A stretch of DNA of 8,307 nucleotides from Candidatus Binatia bacterium (lineage in GTDB: Bacteria; Desulfobacterota_B; Binatia; UBA9968; JAJDTQ01). The notes under the pieces were generated by a model. That model saw only the letters and a list, made by a program, of their open reading frames with translations, made no database searches and was not told the origin of the DNA. A program made the translations under genes and the position numbers. The stretch covers positions 1 to 8,307 of the forward strand of contig JAJDTQ010000088.1 in NCBI GenBank assembly GCA_022827045.1, written 5' to 3'. Shown piece after piece: positions 6,535-8,307 of this stretch. Numbering within the stretch: position 1 is the stretch's first letter; each line of letters begins with the position of its first letter.

Positions 6535-7668
6535 ATGAGCATGAATTTCACGGTTACCGACCAAGACCCGCACGGCCGGGCTCGCACCGGCCTGCTGGAG
6601 ACGGCCCACGGCGTGGTGGAGACGCCGGCGTTCATGCCGGTGGGGACCCGCGGCGCCGTAAAGGCGCTGTCGCCCCGGGATCTCGCCGAGGTGTCCAGCC
6701 AGATCATTCTCTGCAACACCTATCACCTGTACATCCGCCCGGGAGAGGAGGTCATCCGCGACCTCGGCGGCCTCCACGCATTCATGGGCTGGCCGGGGCC
6801 GATCCTCACGGACAGCGGCGGCTACCAGGTGCTGAGCCTCGCCGCCATGCGCAAGATCACCGAGGAGGGTGTTTCGTTCCGGTCCCACCTGGACGGGTCT
6901 GCACACTTCCTGAGCCCCGAGAAGGTGGTGGCCATCCAGCAGGCGCTGGGCGTCGACGTGGCCATGGTGCTGGACGAGTGCATCCCCTACCCGGCGAGCC
7001 GCGAGTACGTGAGAAAATCCACGGAGCGCACCGTCCGCTGGGCCCAACGCTCGCTCGATGCGCCTCGAAACCGTGACTGCGCGCTCTTCGGGATCGTTCA
7101 GGGCGGCGTTTTCAAGGACCTCCGGGAGGACTGCGCCGCGCGGCTGGGCGCGCTTCCCTTCGACGGTTTCGCCGCCGGAGGACTGGGTATCGGCGAGGGG
7201 CCGGAACTCCTGGCGGAGATCGGCAGCCTCACCGCCCGGTTGCTGCCGGACGATCGCCCGCGCTACCTCATGGGCCTCGGAAAGCCCGAAGACTTGATTC
7301 ATGGGGTGCGCTCCGGCTATGATCTGTTTGATTGCGTTCTGCCGACGAGGAATGCCAGGAACGGTACGTTATACACTGCCACCGGGAAGCTCAGCATCAA
7401 GAACGCGGCCTTCGCCAGGGACCCGCGTCCCGTGGAGGAAGGCTGCCCATGCTACGGTTGCCGGCATTTTTCGCGTGCCTATCTTCGCCACCTCTACACG
7501 GCCGGCGAGATCTTAGCGGCCTACCTGAACACGCTGCACAACGTCTGCTACTATCAGCGGTTGATGGCGGAACTGCGCAGGGCCATTCGGGATCGGTCGA
7601 GCCTGGAGAGCGTCGCCGGCGGGGTATGGAGTGCCGCTGAAGTTCGGAGGAAACCATGTGGGACGTAG
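6535..7668 (+). CDS. tgt: Queuine/preQ1 tRNA-guanine transglycosylase
   Basis: Bacterial Tgt exchanges guanine 34 of tRNAs for Asn, Asp, His and Tyr with preQ1, providing the substrate of QueA. The 377 residues match the family (E. coli 375). Seen are VETPAFMPVGTRGAVK, ILCNTYHLYIRPG, the general-base aspartate in LTDSGGYQV (D93), the substrate-binding DE pair in MVLDECIPYP (D147), GIVQGG, AAGGLGIGE, the nucleophile in YDLFDCVLPTRNARNG (D266), and the zinc ligands C304, C306 and C309 in CPCYGC with H335 in LNTLHN. The protein looks fully functional. The start is the ATG at 6535, though the ATG six bases later is possible. The gene follows queA after a palindromic repeat, and its last 13 bases overlap yajC, giving the common tgt-yajC-secD order. 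Confidence 0.97.
   Translation: MSMNFTVTDQDPHGRARTGLLETAHGVVETPAFMPVGTRGAVKALSPRDLAEVSSQIILCNTYHLYIRPGEEVIRDLGGLHAFMGWPGPILTDSGGYQVLSLAAMRKITEEGVSFRSHLDGSAHFLSPEKVVAIQQALGVDVAMVLDECIPYPASREYVRKSTERTVRWAQRSLDAPRNRDCALFGIVQGGVFKDLREDCAARLGALPFDGFAAGGLGIGEGPELLAEIGSLTARLLPDDRPRYLMGLGKPEDLIHGVRSGYDLFDCVLPTRNARNGTLYTATGKLSIKNAAFARDPRPVEEGCPCYGCRHFSRAYLRHLYTAGEILAAYLNTLHNVCYYQRLMAELRRAIRDRSSLESVAGGVWSAAEVRRKPCGT
7646..7650 (+). promoter_or_regulatory. Ribosome binding site of yajC inside the tgt 3' end
   Basis: GGAGG lies 5 bases before the ATG at 7656. It is inside tgt, whose stop codon (7666-7668) comes after the yajC start, so the two genes are probably translationally coupled. Confidence 0.75.
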
Positions 7669-7988
7669 CCTACGCGCAGGCCGGAGGGGGCCCCAGCACT
7701 TTCATCAGCATGCTGCCGCTGGTGCTGATTTTCGCGGTCTTCTATTTCCTCCTGATCCGGCCGCAGCAGCGCAAGGCCAAGGAGCATCGCAACATGCTGG
7801 CCCAGCTCAAGCGCAATGACGAGGTCATGACTACGGGCGGGGTCTTCGGCAAGGTGCTGAGCCTGACCGAGACCGAGCTGACCCTGGAAGTGGCGCCCAA
7901 CGTGAAGATCAGGGTGAGCCGGAGCCATATCGCCCAGCTCTTCAGGGGGGAGAAGGCGGCCGCGGCCAAGGAGGTCAAGGGCAAATAG
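7656..7988 (+). CDS. yajC: YajC, accessory subunit of the Sec translocon
   Basis: This 110-residue protein has the standard YajC form: a short, mostly small-residue N-terminus (about 1-17), a single membrane helix (about 18-34, MLPLVLIFAVFYFLLI), then the signature RPQQRKAKEHRNML and a small cytoplasmic domain with VMTTGGVFGKVLSLTETELT and a basic, alanine-rich tail. YajC associates with SecDF at the inner membrane and assists preprotein export, though it is dispensable in E. coli. A strong ribosome binding site, a 13-base overlap with tgt, and secD 29 bases downstream are all typical for this gene. Confidence 0.96.
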   Translation: MWDVAYAQAGGGPSTFISMLPLVLIFAVFYFLLIRPQQRKAKEHRNMLAQLKRNDEVMTTGGVFGKVLSLTETELTLEVAPNVKIRVSRSHIAQLFRGEKAAAAKEVKGK

Positions 7989-8017
7989 GCCGCGCCCCCG
8001 ACTCAGGAAAAACGAGC

Positions 8018-8307
8018 ATGCGTCAAAGCCTAGTCATTCGCCTGGTGATGCTGGTGGTGTGCATCGGGGCGGCGGTCGTCTACCTGGCCCCGAGCTTTGT
8101 CTCCGGCCTGTGGTTCCTGCCCCAGCAGGGCATCCGTCTCGGCCTGGACCTCCAGGGCGGCTCGCACCTGGTGCTGGAAGTGGAAGTGGGGAAAGCGGTG
8201 GAGAACCGCATGCGGAGGATACGGAGCGCCCTCCGCGACGAGCTGCGGGAGCGCGGGATCGCTTTCACCGGTCTAGACATCAACGACGCCGGGGAACTGG
8301 TCATCGC
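8018..8307 (+). CDS. secD: SecD, protein-export membrane protein, N-terminal part (cut by window edge)
   Basis: The frame opens at ATG 8018 and runs to the window edge (96 codons and two bases). The protein starts MRQSLVIRLVMLVVCIGAAV, a first membrane helix (about residues 7-25). It continues into the SecD signature IRLGLDLQGGSHLVLEVEV (about residues 39-57), which begins the first periplasmic domain, followed by a charged helix (ENRMRRIRSALRDELRERG). SecD with SecF uses the proton-motive force to help pull proteins across the inner membrane. AGGA at 8005-8008 serves as ribosome binding site, 9 bases from the start. Placement after yajC is standard, and secF would be expected beyond the edge. 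Confidence 0.95.
   Translation, partial: MRQSLVIRLVMLVVCIGAAVVYLAPSFVSGLWFLPQQGIRLGLDLQGGSHLVLEVEVGKAVENRMRRIRSALRDELRERGIAFTGLDINDAGELVI

Noticed and set aside
4875..6719. Long minus-strand open frame of 614 codons across slipin, queA, the repeat and tgt
   Set aside because: It runs through the palindromic repeat and opposite three well-supported genes, with low-complexity translation and no recognisable domain.

Overview
The window is a GC-rich, gene-dense piece of a bacterial chromosome, apparently from a Gram-negative. It encodes an MlaA-type outer-membrane lipid protein, YajC/SecD and the queuosine genes queA and tgt. The order coaBC, family-4 uracil-DNA glycosylase, nfeD, slipin, queA, tgt, yajC, secD suggests a deltaproteobacterium-like or related uncultured lineage; this is inferred from gene content and style, and no marker gene here fixes the taxon. 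Nearly all of the sequence is coding, and most genes are housekeeping.

Left block, minus strand (1-1098): the N-terminal part of a deoxyhypusine-synthase-like protein cut by the window edge (1-272), preceded on its own strand by an mlaA/vacJ gene (328-1098). The two read leftwards, 55 bases apart, and may be co-transcribed. The MlaA protein has a signal peptide but no lipobox cysteine.

A short divergent intergenic region (1099-1192) separates this from the right block, where everything reads rightwards. coaBC (1193-2401) starts at a GTG with a strong ribosome binding site. A 64-base gap holding a small hairpin is followed by a family-4 [4Fe-4S] uracil-DNA glycosylase (2466-3188). Three bases later comes a long-form NfeD membrane serine protease (3192-4514) and then its usual partner, a slipin/stomatin (4564-5331). 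queA (5361-6398) and tgt (6535-7668), two steps of tRNA queuosine synthesis, are separated by a 112-base palindromic repeat (6417-6528). Its last arm lies where the tgt ribosome binding site should be. yajC overlaps the end of tgt by 13 bases, and the partial secD (8018-end) follows, giving the common tgt-yajC-secD arrangement.

Functionally the window covers coenzyme A synthesis, uracil repair, membrane proteostasis (NfeD and slipin), tRNA modification and protein export. I found no CRISPR array, RNA gene, transposase, toxin-antitoxin pair or defence system, and no convincing new multi-gene system. The points most worth a second look are the repeat between queA and tgt, the MlaA protein without a lipid anchor site beside a bacterial deoxyhypusine-synthase-like gene, and the packing of the glycosylase gene against the nfeD-slipin pair.
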